From: Capsicum annuum
Taxonomy: Eukaryota > Streptophyta > Magnoliopsida > Solanales > Solanaceae
Length of the DNA stretch: 64,000 nucleotides
Reading direction: 5' to 3'
Assembly: GCF_002878395.1 (NCBI RefSeq)
Contig: NC_061115.1
Location: 92,539,025 to 92,603,024 of the forward strand
Positions 11,711 through 22,677 of the stretch are shown piece after piece (the first letter of the stretch is position 1; each line of letters begins with the position of its first letter). The position numbers were made by a program, and so were the translations under genes. The notes beneath the pieces were generated by a model. That model saw only the letters and a list, made by a program, of their open reading frames with translations, made no database searches and was not told where the DNA came from.

Positions 11711-12480
11711 CTAGATCATTCTTCCAATTATTTAGAACAAAGCATTTGCACCCAAAAGTTTTGAAGTAGTCAAGCTTAGGCTTTCTATCGAACCTAACCT
11801 CATATAGGGTCTTGTTCAGTAGTTATCTAATAAGACACCTATTTGTCACATAACAAGCACTATTTATAACTTCAACCCAAAAGTTTTTTGGAAGCCGTCT
11901 ATCAATCAGCATGGTACTGGCAATTTCTATGAGGGTTATGTTCTTTCTTTCAACAACTTTAATTTGCAGAGGAATCCTTTTGGTAGAGAACTTATGCCTG
12001 ATTCTATTTTTAGCACAGAATTTTACAACTACTTCTTCAGCTTAAAGGAAGACCTAGTTTGTTTTTCCTTAACATAAGAATTATAGAACTTGTTGTCAGG
12101 AAATTTTAAATTCGATATGTCGTGGACTAAGTCCTCTGAGATCGACTTGTTCAGTAAAGAGGAACTTACATGTCCCAGCTATTTGTTCCATAAATCAACA
12201 TTTTCACTTTTAACACTTAAGCAAGTTAATTCCCCATCAGCCACAGACTCTAAATCAGCTACATACATATTTTTTATCCTTTTGGCTTTGAGAATAACTC
12301 TTCTAGACTTCAAGCTTGACATAGTACATCCATCAGATGAAAATTTGACCTCAATACCTTTGTCACATCTTTAAGAAATACTTAGAAACTGTACTTAAGT
12401 CCATTCACAAAATCCACATCTTTTATTGCTTAATCAGGTGATTTTCTAATCTTCCCCACATAATGGATATATCCCTTTTT
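11711..12480 (-). pseudogene. Copia integrase remnant (upstream of insertion)
   Basis: On the minus strand, near 12430, the trace shows FRYGKKGYIHYVGKIRKSP, the conserved stretch between protease and integrase. SSSLLNKSISEDLVH and FPDNKFYNSYVKEKQ (12180-12060) are the pre-integrase block. NFWVEVINSACYVTNRCLI and FKTFGCKCFVLNNWKND (11880-11711) are the end of the catalytic core. Stops and frameshifts break it. The reading stops at 11711, where the LTR of the nested element begins, and resumes at 2815. Integrase inserts the cDNA into the genome; this copy cannot work. Confidence 0.8.
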
Positions 12481-12600
12481 ACCATATCTAAAAGAGACAC
12501 CTCCACCTTAAAGTGTCCTCAGAGAAAGGAAAAAGTCAGTCTTCCCTATCATATGCTTTGAACATCCACTATCCATGAACCAGTTCTGATTGCATTCCCC
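12481..12600 (-). pseudogene. Copia protease remnant
   Basis: The minus strand reads NQNWFMDSGCSKHMIGKTDFF in one frame once a single-base shift is allowed (12595-12530). DSGCSKHM is the aspartic protease active-site box of plant copia elements (usually DSGCSRHM). The catalytic Asp codon sits in a stretch where the uninterrupted frame gives WIVDVQS, so a frameshift has disrupted the site. It sits between gag and integrase, as in the family. Confidence 0.7.
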
Positions 12601-12609
12601 TCCTCTTAC

Positions 12610-13132
12610 CTACAAATATAGTCATTTGTTAGATTTAGGAATCCATTTGAGTTTGAGTTCCCTTTAGGAAGGCAATGGTGTTATCAAATCTTTCTTGGAC
12701 CATCTAGGTAGAGAGTTCTTCTTCATATTTTTTAAGGGCTTGAAAGCCATTGTTAAGCATCCACTTTGCTTTCCTGGGACTTAGAAAGAACATCTAGATT
12801 TTTTCTCACTTGCTTATACAAAGGAATCACTTCCCCTAAGAAATGCAATTCATTTGTGATAGGAGTGAATCTTATATGAATTTCTTAAGTTGTTTTTCCT
12901 TCCTTCACAGAAAAAGTTTTACATTGATTAGTCAGCATGTAAACTTTTGAATCCTTCATGAGTTGCATTCAAGCAATCCTAGATTTCCTTAGCATTTCAC
13001 AAGTATAAATCCTATTATACTTATCAGGTCCTATGCCATAGACAAGTAATTTCTTTGCCTTATAATTCTTCTCAACTTTCTTTTGAACTTCATCATCCAA
13101 ATCTCTCCTGTTTTTGACAACCTCCCTTGTTA
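12610..13132 (-). pseudogene. Copia gag remnant (downstream part)
   Basis: The trace reads DDEVQKKVEKNYKAKKLLVYG, IGPDKYNRIYTCE, then KDSKVYMLTNQCKTFSVKEG and HIRFTPITNELHFLGEVIP, ending KQVRKNLDVLSKSQESKVDA. This is the UBN2/copia gag pattern, in which a nucleocapsid precursor binds RNA. The zinc knuckle expected further on is not recognisable. The upstream codons are cut off at 13137 by the Tekay insertion and are found at 22443-22620. Several in-frame stops are present. Confidence 0.8.
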
Positions 13133-13137
13133 TGTCA
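13133..13137. other. Target-site duplication, left copy (TGTCA)
   Basis: Five bases directly before the left LTR (TGTCACAACCC at 13138). The partner after the right LTR is TGTCT at 22438-22442, so four of five match. Removing the insertion and one copy rejoins the copia gag frame, which supports this as the real insertion point. Confidence 0.75.
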
Positions 13138-15293
13138 TGTCACAACCCAAAGCAAGTACTGGATGTGACGGGTATATCAAGTCCCACATGGATCGGAGAC
13201 CAACCCCTACACCTAACCAAACAAACATAACATCCCCAATGTTAGATGAATTTTGAACATATAACAAAATAGCATGAAACAAGCTTAAATAAATCAAAAG
13301 ATGTCCATAACCAACTAACATCACATAATATTTTCAAAAATCCAAACAATCTCTTCTAAACAAAGACTCAAAGTCAATCTTGGTTGGGACATGTCCTGGA
13401 CTCTAAGAGATGACAATGAGAATGAAAATAATACTGTTAATGATTATAAAAATAACTACCAACACAAATCTAAGAATGAAAACTTGTAAAATGGCTAATC
13501 CTTTCAGGGACTGGAAGCTCACCACTTCACCACAAGACCACGAACTAATGGACTGAATCGATTGACTTAACTCAACATAGGAAAAGTGGAAGAAACTTTG
13601 GTGCTTGCATCGTGTCGGGATACAGTGTCTGGAGATGGTTAGTGGGGTGAACACTAGCATGTAACTCAGGGATAAGGATGACATAATTCCATGATCAACA
13701 GTTAAAATCATTCATAACCAATATTCATAATAAAATGCATATACATATATATACACATATATCATATGCCGGGATAGGGAACAATGCTTAACATGCACTT
13801 AAAACTTTAGTCTAGATTGTGTAGCTCAACCATCACATGTACCCACAGGCTTTATGAGCCCTAGCTCTCACCCCCTAGTAGGGCCCTGTATATGTAACCG
13901 CACAATCTGGAGAATAATATCAATTATATTTATGGGAGACTTGAACCTCTTAATCATTTACTAAAGCGACTTAAGCACCCAATCATGTAATAATGTGTGG
14001 GGGACTCAAACCTCCCTAATCATATAATAATAATTAGGGGACACGAAGCTCCCTAGTCAATTAGGCTCCTGCATCAGCAAATGTATTTTCCAATATCTGT
14101 CACTTGGGCCTCCCCTTTCACGATCAGCTACACAAACCTTATTAAAGCCCAATTAAATACATTTATCACACAATCCCATTCATTGAACCACAATACACAT
14201 TTTGGCATACATTGATAATATTATCATACCAACTACACTTGCAAGGGAACTTCAACAAGCCAAAATAATTACCATCACTTGGGGAAATTCACAACCCCCT
14301 TCGTTCAATTTTACAAATTTCCACACTCCTTATAATTAATAACCAATTTAACAATATGGGGTTGGGGTCTTAACCACTTCTAAAGTGACATGTTTGGAAA
14401 AATCACAATTCCCTTTATCATTCACCACACCCATGCACCCACAATAAGCATTCAAATACCCAAAACTTTGTTCAAAACAAAATTCAGTATCTCATGGAAA
14501 ATTCTTTAAAACATATGTTTTAAGAAAATTAACAATGACGAAAGACTAATATGCCTGAAATTACAAGTTTCATAGAAGGAATTCTACCCTTAAGTCCTTG
14601 GATGACCTACCTCTTGGAAACCCTAAGTATGATTGCTTGTGAGAATTTAATAGAGCTCTTTAAAGTGTTTTAGTGAGTTAACAATGCTGATAGGGTCCTC
14701 AATAGAATTTTAGGTTGTGGGTTACAATTGGGTTAGAGGGGAAATGTCCAAAGTGACCTTAATAAAAAGACTAAAATTTTTTGCAAGTGAGTACTGGTCA
14801 CTATACGACATTTATAGACACAATACTACTCAGCACCCTGAGTCACAACTAAGACAGTTCCTAAGACACCCAAACTCTATTGATCCTACGACTCAATTGG
14901 TCCTATATATCGTGGGACCCTATGAGTCGTAGGGTCCAGTCGTAGTCAACATTGAACCCAATTGGGTAAACACTGGACATCCTACAATTTGCACCCAACG
15001 ACTCATAACGAGTAATTATGACTCAAGGTGAGCCACTTGTACTCAGAGTAGAACTTTGCCACTTAATTTCTGAGTTGGTTACGATTCAATCCCAATAACT
15101 CATCATATGTCTTTATGACTTGTGTCCCCATGTTATACATAGGATAGTAACTCAAACACCATTCACTAGACACTTTAAAACTAGGGTTACTGACCCCCCA
15201 ACTCACTCTTCGACTCATAGAAAGAGTCGTAGTCAAAGTTGTGAGGATAAAATTGTAAAAAATTTTAAAGAACCAAAAACTCGGGGCATTACA
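13138..15293 (-). repeat. 3' LTR of nested Tekay element
   Basis: Starts TGTCACAACCCAAAG and ends GGGGCATTACA on the plus strand; pairs with 20268-22437. It contains a TA-rich microsatellite near 13741-13770 and, at 14780-15240, a cluster of ACGACTCA/TGAGTCGT motifs in both orientations. One of these is a perfect stem: GGACCCTA (14915-14922) and TAGGGTCC (14930-14937) around a 7-base loop. Confidence 0.88.
14915..14937. repeat. 8-bp inverted repeat in LTR
   Basis: GGACCCTA / TAGGGTCC with the loop TGAGTCG. A TATA-like CCTATATAT lies immediately to the left (14902-14910). The ACGACTCA motif recurs at about 14886 and 14997 and, in altered form, at about 15078 and 15209. The spacing is irregular. 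Confidence 0.7.
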
Positions 15294-15308
15294 TACTACC
15301 CCCTTAGG
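15294..15308 (-). other. Polypurine tract of Tekay element
   Basis: The minus strand reads CCTAAGGGGGTAGTA directly before the LTR start TGTAATGCCCC. The CATTCATCCTCGAATG box follows on the plus strand (15310-15325). It primes second-strand synthesis. Confidence 0.8.
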
Positions 15309-15485
15309 ATCATTCATCCTCGAATGATAGGAAAAGGCATTTCACACACCACTACTCTTACCTTTAGCCAAGAAAAAAAAGAAAGATGCCAAGGACATCA
15401 CCATTTCCTTTAAAAAAGTCTTAAAATAAAGATGTTAAGGAATACATATACCTCAAGCACGATTATCAAGAATAGGAAACAAGAA

Positions 15486-15740
15486 TTAATACTTGGACTT
15501 TATGTTCTCTTTGGCTTCCCAAGTAGCTTCTTCAACCTTTTGGTTCCTCTTAAGAACCTTTACTGAAGCCATCTCCTTGGTCCGTAACCAACAAACATAC
15601 CGATCAAAAATCTCAACCGAGACCTCCTCATAGGACAAGGACTTCAAAATACCCACCTCCACCAATGGAATAACCATCAAAGAATCACCCATGCACTGAA
15701 TCAACAGAAAAACATAATACACCAGATGAATAAAGATCAA
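15486..15740 (-). pseudogene. Tekay chromodomain-like C-terminal tail
   Basis: The translation has the block VPLVEVGILKSLSYEEVSVEI, then DRYVCWLRTKEMASVKVLKR and NQKVEEATWEAKENIKSKY. This is the C-terminal region of Tekay/Del polyproteins, where a chromodomain steers integration toward heterochromatin. The same block recurs at 36460-36600, 38984-39229 and 42700-42900 and gives a family marker. It remains open for about 84 codons, making it one of the better-preserved parts of this copy. Confidence 0.8.
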
Positions 15741-15894
15741 ATAGAAGGCAAGTCTAATTCATAAGCGACATTACCAACCTTCTTTAAAACTATGTATGCA
15801 TAAATATAATGGTGATTGAGCTTCCCCTTCTTACCAGACAAAATCACTCCCTTCATGGCTGACATCTTTAGAAACACCCAATCACCAATACTAA

Positions 15895-16712
15895 ACTCTA
15901 ACTCCTTTTACTTTACATCTGCATAGGACTTTTGGCAACTTTGGGTGCCCTTAAGTCTATCCCAAATAACCTTGTACTCGTCCATATCTTGGTGAATTAA
16001 ATCTGCACCAAATAACTTATTTTCACCAACCTCAAACCACCTAATAGGACACCTACACCTCCTATAATATAAGGCCTCAAATGGTGTCATATCAATGCTA
16101 AAGTGATAACTATTGTTGTAAAAAAAATCTATGAGAGGGATATGGCTAACCCTAGTACCACCATAATCAAACAAGCAAGCCTGAAGCATATCTTCAAAGA
16201 CCTAAGTGTCCTTACCGCTTGCCCGTCCATTTTTTGGGTGGGATACGATACTAAGGTAAACCTTAGTCCCCAAACCTCACTGTAATAATCTACAAAAGTT
16301 AGATGAGAATTTGGTTTCCCAATCAGATATGATGGAAACTAGAGTACCATCCAACTTCTCGATCTCTTCAATGAACAACTTGGCATAATCTTCAGATGGG
16401 AAATTAGTCCTCACTTGCAAGAAATGAATAGACGTAGTCATCATATCCACAATGAACCAAATCAAATCAAATTAATGGAGAGACTACAGAAGAACCATAA
16501 CTAAATCCATAATTAACTATCTTCTATTACCACACCGACAGTTCAATCTGTTGAGCCAACCCACTGGGTCTCAAGTGCTCTAACTTTACTTGCAGATATG
16601 CTATGCACTTAGCCATAAAATTGGCTACATACTTATTCATATTATTCCACCAATAAATTTCCTTTAGATTATGATATATATTTGTCGAATCAGGATGAAT
16701 AGTATAATACAA
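15895..16712 (-). pseudogene. Tekay integrase remnant
   Basis: The N-terminal zinc region at 16712-16530 reads IHPDSTNIYHNLKEIYWWNN...KCIAYLQVKLEHLRPSGL. The second Cys of the HHCC finger, normally in C..C, is Tyr. The core at 16465-16277 reads WFIVDMMTTSIHF and IISDWETKF, keeping both Asp positions. Near 16215 the GQAERT box reads GQAVRT, so the catalytic Glu of the D,D,E triad is Val. The C-terminal part at 16189-15908 has FYNNSYHFSIDMTPFEALYY and a GENKLFGADLIHQ segment. The zinc finger and active site are both damaged. Confidence 0.85.
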
Positions 16713-16899
16713 CTCATGATATTTGGCAAAAATTCTACCTCACAGCCCATCAACATCAAGAACATATAATCTACCTTGGTACCTCAAGATACCATCACCA
16801 TCAATCTCAAAAACTCTTACTTTCTTCCTACCTACATCATTCTTGATTTGCATCAGAATAAAATACAACATCTACTTGTACTTTACTTCATCACCAAGA

Positions 16900-17430
16900 G
16901 ATACCTTGCCACCTCTTAAACAATTACACTACCCTTCTCAGACTCTAGGAGACGAACTTTGAGATTAGTCAAACGATGAATAACCTTTACCAAATCTTGT
17001 TTCTCCTTATCCACAGGAGATAAGATTCCCATGGATAACCTTCTAAGAGAATCTATAACCATGTGAGCTTTACCTGGATGATGTGAAGACTCATGTCATA
17101 GTCCTTGAGAAAATTAAGCCAACTCTTTTACCTGAGATTCAATTATTTCTAGGTGAACATGTATTATAGTCTCTTATGATAATAATAAATATCAACATAG
17201 ACCCTATAAAAGTAATGTCACCAAATATTTAATACAAACACCACAACTAAAAATTTTAAATCCTGGGTTAGATAATTTTTCTCTTGAACTTTTGACTATC
17301 TAGAAGCATAAGCAACCACCTTGCCATGTTGCATCAACACATAACCCAAACCCACCTCGGATGCATCATAATAGACAACAAAATCAGCTATATCATCAAG
17401 CGGAGTCAAAACTGAAGTCAAAGACATCTT
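16900..17430 (-). pseudogene. Tekay RNase H remnant
   Basis: The minus strand reads YYDASEVGLGYVLMQHGKVVAYASR at about 17385-17310, then KVQEKNYLTQDLKF. Further on come DYDMSLHHPGKAHMVIDSLRRLSMG and DKEKQDLVKVIHRL (about 17110-16960). These are the RNase H and connection segments of Ty3/gypsy RT. The opening Asp (normally CDAS) is present as DAS. Stops and frameshifts separate the blocks. Confidence 0.8.
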
Positions 17431-17454
17431 ATACTTCAGCTTCTGCAAACTACC

Positions 17455-18368
17455 CTAGAAAGCATCAGACCACATGAATTTTACCTTTTTCTTAGTCAAC
17501 TTAGTGAATAAGGCATCAATAGAAGAGAAACTTTCCACAAACCTTATATAGTAGTCGGCTAAACCTAAGAAACTTTGAATATAGGATGGAGTCATGGGTC
17601 TAAGCCATTTCTTAACCACCGAGAAACTTCTATGAATCCACCTTGATCCCTTCATAGAAATAACATGACCTAGATAATTCACAGTATTCAACCAGAACTC
17701 ACACATAGAGAATTTTGTGTTGAAACACTGATTCTTTAGGGTCTGCAACATAAGGTGAAGGTAATTGGAATGATCTACTCGTTCTTAGTATATACCAAAA
17801 TATAATTGATTAAGACAATCATAAACAAAACCAAGAACGTATGTAAAACCTAATTCATAATGTCCATAAATGTTGTTTGGGAATTGGTCAAACCAAAAGG
17901 CATCAACAAAAACTCAAAGTGACCATAGCACATTCGGAAAGTAGTTTTAGGGATATCCACCTCCCTAATCATCAATTGATGATAACCTGACTAAAGATCA
18001 ATCTTAGAAAAGAATTTAGCACCCTGAAACTTATTGAAAAGTTTATGAATCCTCAGAAGTGAGTACTTATGCTTTACAGTAGCATTATTCAATTGGCGGT
18101 AATCAATACACATTTGAAAGGAACCATCCTTCTTACACATGAAAAGATTAGAAGCACCCTACGGAGACACACTAGGGTAGATAAAACCCTTGTTAAGAAG
18201 ATCTTTCAACTTCACCTTAAGTTCCTTTAATTCAGCCACAACTATCCTATAAAGAGGGATAAAAATAAGATGTGTGTCCGAAAGAAGATCAATCCCAAAA
18301 TCAATGTCCTTATCGAGAAGAACACCATGAAGATCATAGGAATACCTCAAGAAATTCGGAGAAACCAA
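17455..18368 (-). pseudogene. Tekay reverse transcriptase remnant
   Basis: The order of blocks is: [124 protein letters not shown]. Near 17788-17820 the YVDDILVY box reads LINYILVY, so both catalytic Asp residues are lost (Asn and Tyr). The C-terminal block NYLGHVISMKGS and IQSFLGLADYYIRFVESFSS follows at 17751-17455. This RT converted genomic RNA to cDNA in its ancestor. Confidence 0.88.
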
Positions 18369-18506
18369 TTTTTGAGCTCTAAGATGTGAAATGAACCTTC
18401 CCTTGGGAACTAGGTTGCTACCTTCCTACTTTATTACTGGCTTATTTGGGAGATGGAAAATGACCCTTAGGGTTCGGCAATTAACAGATGCATAGCATGA
18501 ATACAA

Positions 18507-18740
18507 CTAATCCATATCAAAAGTTATATCAAAGTCTAGCATGTCCAAACCTATTAGAACCACCAAGGTCTCCAAGTCATGGACCAATAACACACAACCC
18601 CTACAGACCCTTCTATTCATAATGGAGTCACCCACCAGTATGGACATAGAGAAGGGATCCCAAATATACTCAGGATCAAAATAAAAATTAATAGCCACAT
18701 AAGGGGTAACATAAAAGAAAGCAAACTAGAGACCAATTTC
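18507..18740 (-). pseudogene. Tekay aspartic protease remnant
   Basis: Shows SILVGDSIMNRRVCRGCVLLV, then TLVVLIGLDMLDFDITFDMD, the C-terminal half of the gypsy retropepsin (family form: VGDSV..RVYR.C.V...TLVDLIELDM.DFDVILGMDWL). The DSG/DLG active-site region upstream (about 18830-18760) is too damaged to read. A stop follows DMD. Confidence 0.75.
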
Positions 18741-18829
18741 ATAACATACATCATTATAAAGAGTTTAAGTGTACCAATAGCAACATCATGCGAAGCTCAG
18801 AATCCTGAAGGGTGGTAAGAGCATACAAA

Positions 18830-20066
18830 AAGTTATGACTAGTGCAAGAACGAGAAACATAAGTAGAATTTTTTGGTGTCAGAGTGAACGAAGTAGTTAC
18901 AGGAATATTATTTTTCTTAGAAGCAACCTTAGAAGGACAATTCCTATGAAGATGACCGATCTGGCCATATTTAAAGCATTATTCCTCTATTCCTTGCAAA
19001 TACCACGATGCACCTAACCATAAAATCTACAAGAAGGATATGATAAAGTGAACTAAGCCTTGCTAGACTGAGGTTGGGATCCTTGTTCTCTAACCCACTA
19101 TTATACTAAGAATGATGATCACCTGATGAGTTTGGATAAGGAGTACTAGCCGTAGAGTAGGGACCATAATTGCCTTACATCTTCTTAAACCACTTTTTAT
19201 CATCTCAACCATTTTTCTACTGACTCTACCCTATCTGAATAGCAAAACTTCTAACTCTACCTTTCACTCATCTCCACTTAGTTTTTCTACCTATTATATA
19301 TACTCTAAAAGTATAGAGATGTACGTATCCTTTTTCAGCTAGGTAGCCTTACCCTCCAAAAGCAACACATATGACAAAGGTAAACTTTCTCATTCTATTC
19401 CTCATGCTTGAGACCAACTCAGGATCATAACACGACAACTGATAAAACTTTAAGGTATACTCCTTTATGGACATCCTACCTTACTTTAGATTCACAAATT
19501 CCTCCGCCTTTACTTCTCTTAACTTTTGTGGAAAGAAGAGATTAAGGAATGCACTAGAGAAATCATCCCATAAAATAGACTCAATATCATCACCCCTAGA
19601 ATGGTCCCACACCTCATACCATTGGTATGCTACATCCTTTAATTGTTAATCAACGAACTCTATACCTTCCACATCAGTAGCATGCATAACATAGATCTTT
19701 TCTATCTCATAAAAAAAGTTTTGAGTATATTCCTCAAACCTAAAACCAGTGAAATTAAGAGGTCTCAACCTAATAAATTTGTCATCTCTAGTGGCCTTGG
19801 ATGATGGAGTAACAAAAGAAGCACACTTAATCTGGGAGGCCACCAACTCGGTAAGAAAATTAGTCGACTAGCAAAACTTAGCATTAGACACGCTAGTTTA
19901 AGGGTACCTGAAGAGGGATAAAGGGATCCGACGGAGCTCCATTAGAGAAATAAAAAATAGTGGCCCTCAATTAGGTCTGACTTCCTGGTGTAGGACAAGC
20001 CCCTTCAATATTATCCTCAGAGAGAATAAAAGACTTTGCACAAATATCAAATCTTCTGGAAGGCAT
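18830..20066 (-). pseudogene. Tekay gag remnant with zinc knuckle
   Basis: The likely start is the ATG at 20066 (MPSRRFD...), which matches the MPPRRF start of the related element at 32004. The capsid part reads KFIRLRPLNFTGFRFEEYTQ, EKIYVMHATDVEGIE, then a shifted AEEFVNL...MSIKEYTLKFYQL. The nucleocapsid zinc knuckle is at 18978-18937: CFKYGQIGHLHRNC, a CCHC knuckle with the second Cys replaced by Tyr. Many stops. Gag packages the element RNA. Confidence 0.8.
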
Positions 20067-20240
20067 GATCTAAAAAGCGAACATACAAAAATTAAAGGAA
20101 ATTCAAAACTTTAGACTCTATAGATTCAAATATAATAATAAGAAAAGGAAACATTCCTAAATGCCTTATATCCTCTCCCATATAAGTGTGTCATGCTACA
20201 CACCCATAAATGAAACTCTACTTGTCACAGCTTTGTTTAG

Positions 20241-20262
20241 ACACACAAATGATACAAAAATT
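20241..20262 (-). other. Degraded primer binding site
   Basis: The minus strand reads TTTTTGTATCATTTGTGTG where the sister element at 31799 reads TTTGTATCAGAGCC; the leader on either side aligns between the two. The AGAGC half is lost, so the tRNA-Met primer match is gone. Confidence 0.5.
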
Positions 20263-20267
20263 AGCTA

Positions 20268-22437
20268 TGATACGACCCAAAGTAGGACATCGATGTGATC
20301 GGTATTTTATGTCCCATGTGGACCAGAGATCACACCCTACACCTAACCAACCAAACATAACATCCGCCAATATTGGATGAATTTAAAACATATAGCAAAA
20401 TAGCATGCAACAAACCTAAAGAAATCAAAATAGGTCCATAACCGATGGCCAATGACCGGCCAACCAACCGACCAACATCAACAATATCTACAATAATCCA
20501 AACTAAGACTTCTCAATAGAATTAGAAACAGTCTTAGTCTAGACTTGTCCTCAAATCTGACATATGACAATGAATGATAATAATAATGTTACTGATAATG
20601 AAAATAACTATCAACTCAATTCTAAGAATGAAAACTAGTGAAATGCCTAAGTCTTCTAAGGAATGGAACCTCACCACTTTATCACAACACCAAAAACCAA
20701 TGAATTGAACCAATCAACCTAACTTTACATTGGAAAAGTGAAAGAAGCCCTGGTGCCTGCATTGCATAAGGATATAACATTCAGAGATATTTAGTGAGGT
20801 GAACACTAGTATGTAACTCAGGGATAAGGATGATATAATGTCATGATCAATAGTTAAAATAATTCAAAAATAATGCAATAATCAAATCCATATATATATG
20901 TATATATATATATCGCATGCCGAGATAGAGAATAAGGCTTAACATGCACTTAAAACGTTAGCCTAAATTGTGTAGCTCAACTGTCATAACATATACCAAT
21001 AGGCTATATAGGCCCCAGCTCTCACCCCCTAGTCTGGCCCAGAGTGTGTAGCCACACGAATTGAAGATTAATCTTATATATATGCATTGGGACCCAGACC
21101 TCCAAATTATATTCTAAGGTAAAGTAACCACCCAATCATGTACTGATATATGGGGAATTAAACCTCACTTATCTTGTAATAATAATGAAGGGGACTTAAA
21201 TATTCCTAGTCAATTAGACTCCCGCATCAAAAAATGCGGTTTTCAGTATTGGTCACTCGAACCTTCACTTTCACGAATATTTATCACACAATCCCATTCA
21301 CTGAACTACAATACACATTTAGGTATATATTGTTGGTACCATCACACTAACTAGACTTTCAAGGAAACATTAACAAGCAAAAACAATTATTATCACTCTG
21401 GGAAATTCACTACCTCTTTGTTCAATTTTACAAATTCCCTATTTCTCATAATTAAAAACCAATTTCACAATATGGGGTTGGGGTCATAACAACTTCAAAA
21501 GTCACAAGTTTGGGAAAATCACAATTCCCTAGTTCATTCACCATACCCATGTACCTATAATTTCAAAATCATAATTAATGCATAAATAATCATATGTAAA
21601 CCATGAGAAATATTATTTAATCCATACACATTAAAAAACCCAAACTTTGTTCCAAAACCAACATCAGTATCTCACGAACAATACTTTAAAACATATGCTT
21701 TCATCAAATTAAAAATGAGAAAAAGTAACATGGTTTAAGACCTTTGATGACCTACTTCTTGAAAATCCTAAGTATGGCTGCTTGAGAGAATTTAAGAGAG
21801 ATTTTTGAAAGTGTTTTAGTAAGTTAACATTTCTAATGAGGTCCCCAATAAGGTTTTAGCTTGTGGGTTACAGTAGGGTTCAGGGTAAATATCCACAGTG
21901 CCCTTAATGAATAGACTGAAAATTATCACAAGGGACTACAAGTCACTGTATAACTTGTACAGTAACATTACAACTCAACACCCTGAGTTGTAACCAAAAT
22001 AGTTCCCAAATATCCACACACTATTGACCCTACTAATCAATTGGAACAACTCATCATGGAAACCTACGACTCATATGGTCTAGTCATAATCAACAAAAAA
22101 CCCAATTGGGTAAACACCGAACATCCTACGATTTGCACCCAATGACTCATAACAAGTTCTTATGACTGATAGTGAGCCACTCATACTTACAGAAGAACTT
22201 TGCCACTTAATTTTTAATTTGATACGATTTGATCCCAATGACTAATCATGGGTCTTTATGATTCATGCCCTTAAGTCGTACCCAAGATAGTTACTTAAAT
22301 ACCAGTAACTGGACACCTTACAATTAGGGTCACCTAACTCGTCAAGACACTCTATGACTTATAGGGTGAGTCATAGTCAGGATAGTAAGGATAAAATTAC
22401 AGAAATTTTTAATGGATAAAAAAACTAGAGCGTTACA
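20268..22437 (-). repeat. 5' LTR of nested Tekay element
   Basis: Pairs with 13138-15293. It begins TGATACGACCCAAAG and ends GAGCGTTACA on the plus strand. A (TA)n microsatellite lies at 20891-20914, at the same LTR position as in the other copy. The 21950-22390 part carries a decayed version of the ACGACTCA motif cluster. Confidence 0.88.
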
Positions 22438-22442
22438 TGTCT
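22438..22442. other. Target-site duplication, right copy (TGTCT)
   Basis: Partner of TGTCA at 13133-13137. The copia gag frame resumes immediately after it. Confidence 0.7.
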
Positions 22443-22620
22443 CCTTCTTTAAACAAGCTAATAGGAACATGAAGACGACCTAGTATTATATCTATTATCT
22501 CACTATCCTCAGCCATAATGAAGTTATACATCCTAGAGTTCCACCACCCATAGTACTGCCCATTAAATTAGGATGGTCTAGTTTTGAATTCTCTTCTTCT
22601 AGATTAGGTTGAGTGACAAT
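22443..22620 (-). pseudogene. Copia gag N-terminal remnant
   Basis: The minus-strand translation gives FNGQYYGWWNSRMYNFIMAE, DSEIIDIILGRLHVPIS and FKEGDM, the N-terminal signature of copia gag (FNG.NY..W..RM..FI...D..LW..I). It ends at the Tekay insertion. The next codons (TREVV...) are at 13132. One stop lies before FNG. Confidence 0.82.
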
Positions 22621-22663
22621 GACCAATATATCACTCTAGGTATGAAACTTTTAGAGTGTCTTC

Positions 22664-22677
22664 ACTTTCAAACCAAT
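22664..22677 (-). other. Degraded copia primer binding site
   Basis: The minus strand reads TTGGTTTGAAAG directly after the LTR end AACA. The expected site is TTGGTATCAGAGC; the first five bases fit, the rest only loosely. Confidence 0.45.

Larger units (their letters stand above)
13138..22437 (-). mobile_element. Full-length Tekay-type Ty3/gypsy element nested in copia gag
   Basis: Two LTRs of about 2.16 kb (13138-15293 and 20268-22437) flank about 5 kb with gag, protease, RT, RNase H, integrase and a chromodomain-like tail, all in minus-strand order. Polypurine tract at 15294-15308, degraded primer site near 20241-20262, target duplication TGTCA/TGTCT. Gene order, the C-terminal EEV..EI.DR..CWLRTKE..SVKVL block and the long LTRs are those of the Tekay/Del chromoviruses. 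The two LTRs differ at many sites, so the insertion is not recent. The RT and integrase active sites are mutated, so it is dead. Confidence 0.88.

Noticed and set aside
12090..12374. 94-codon plus-strand frame
   Set aside because: Antisense of the copia pre-integrase region.
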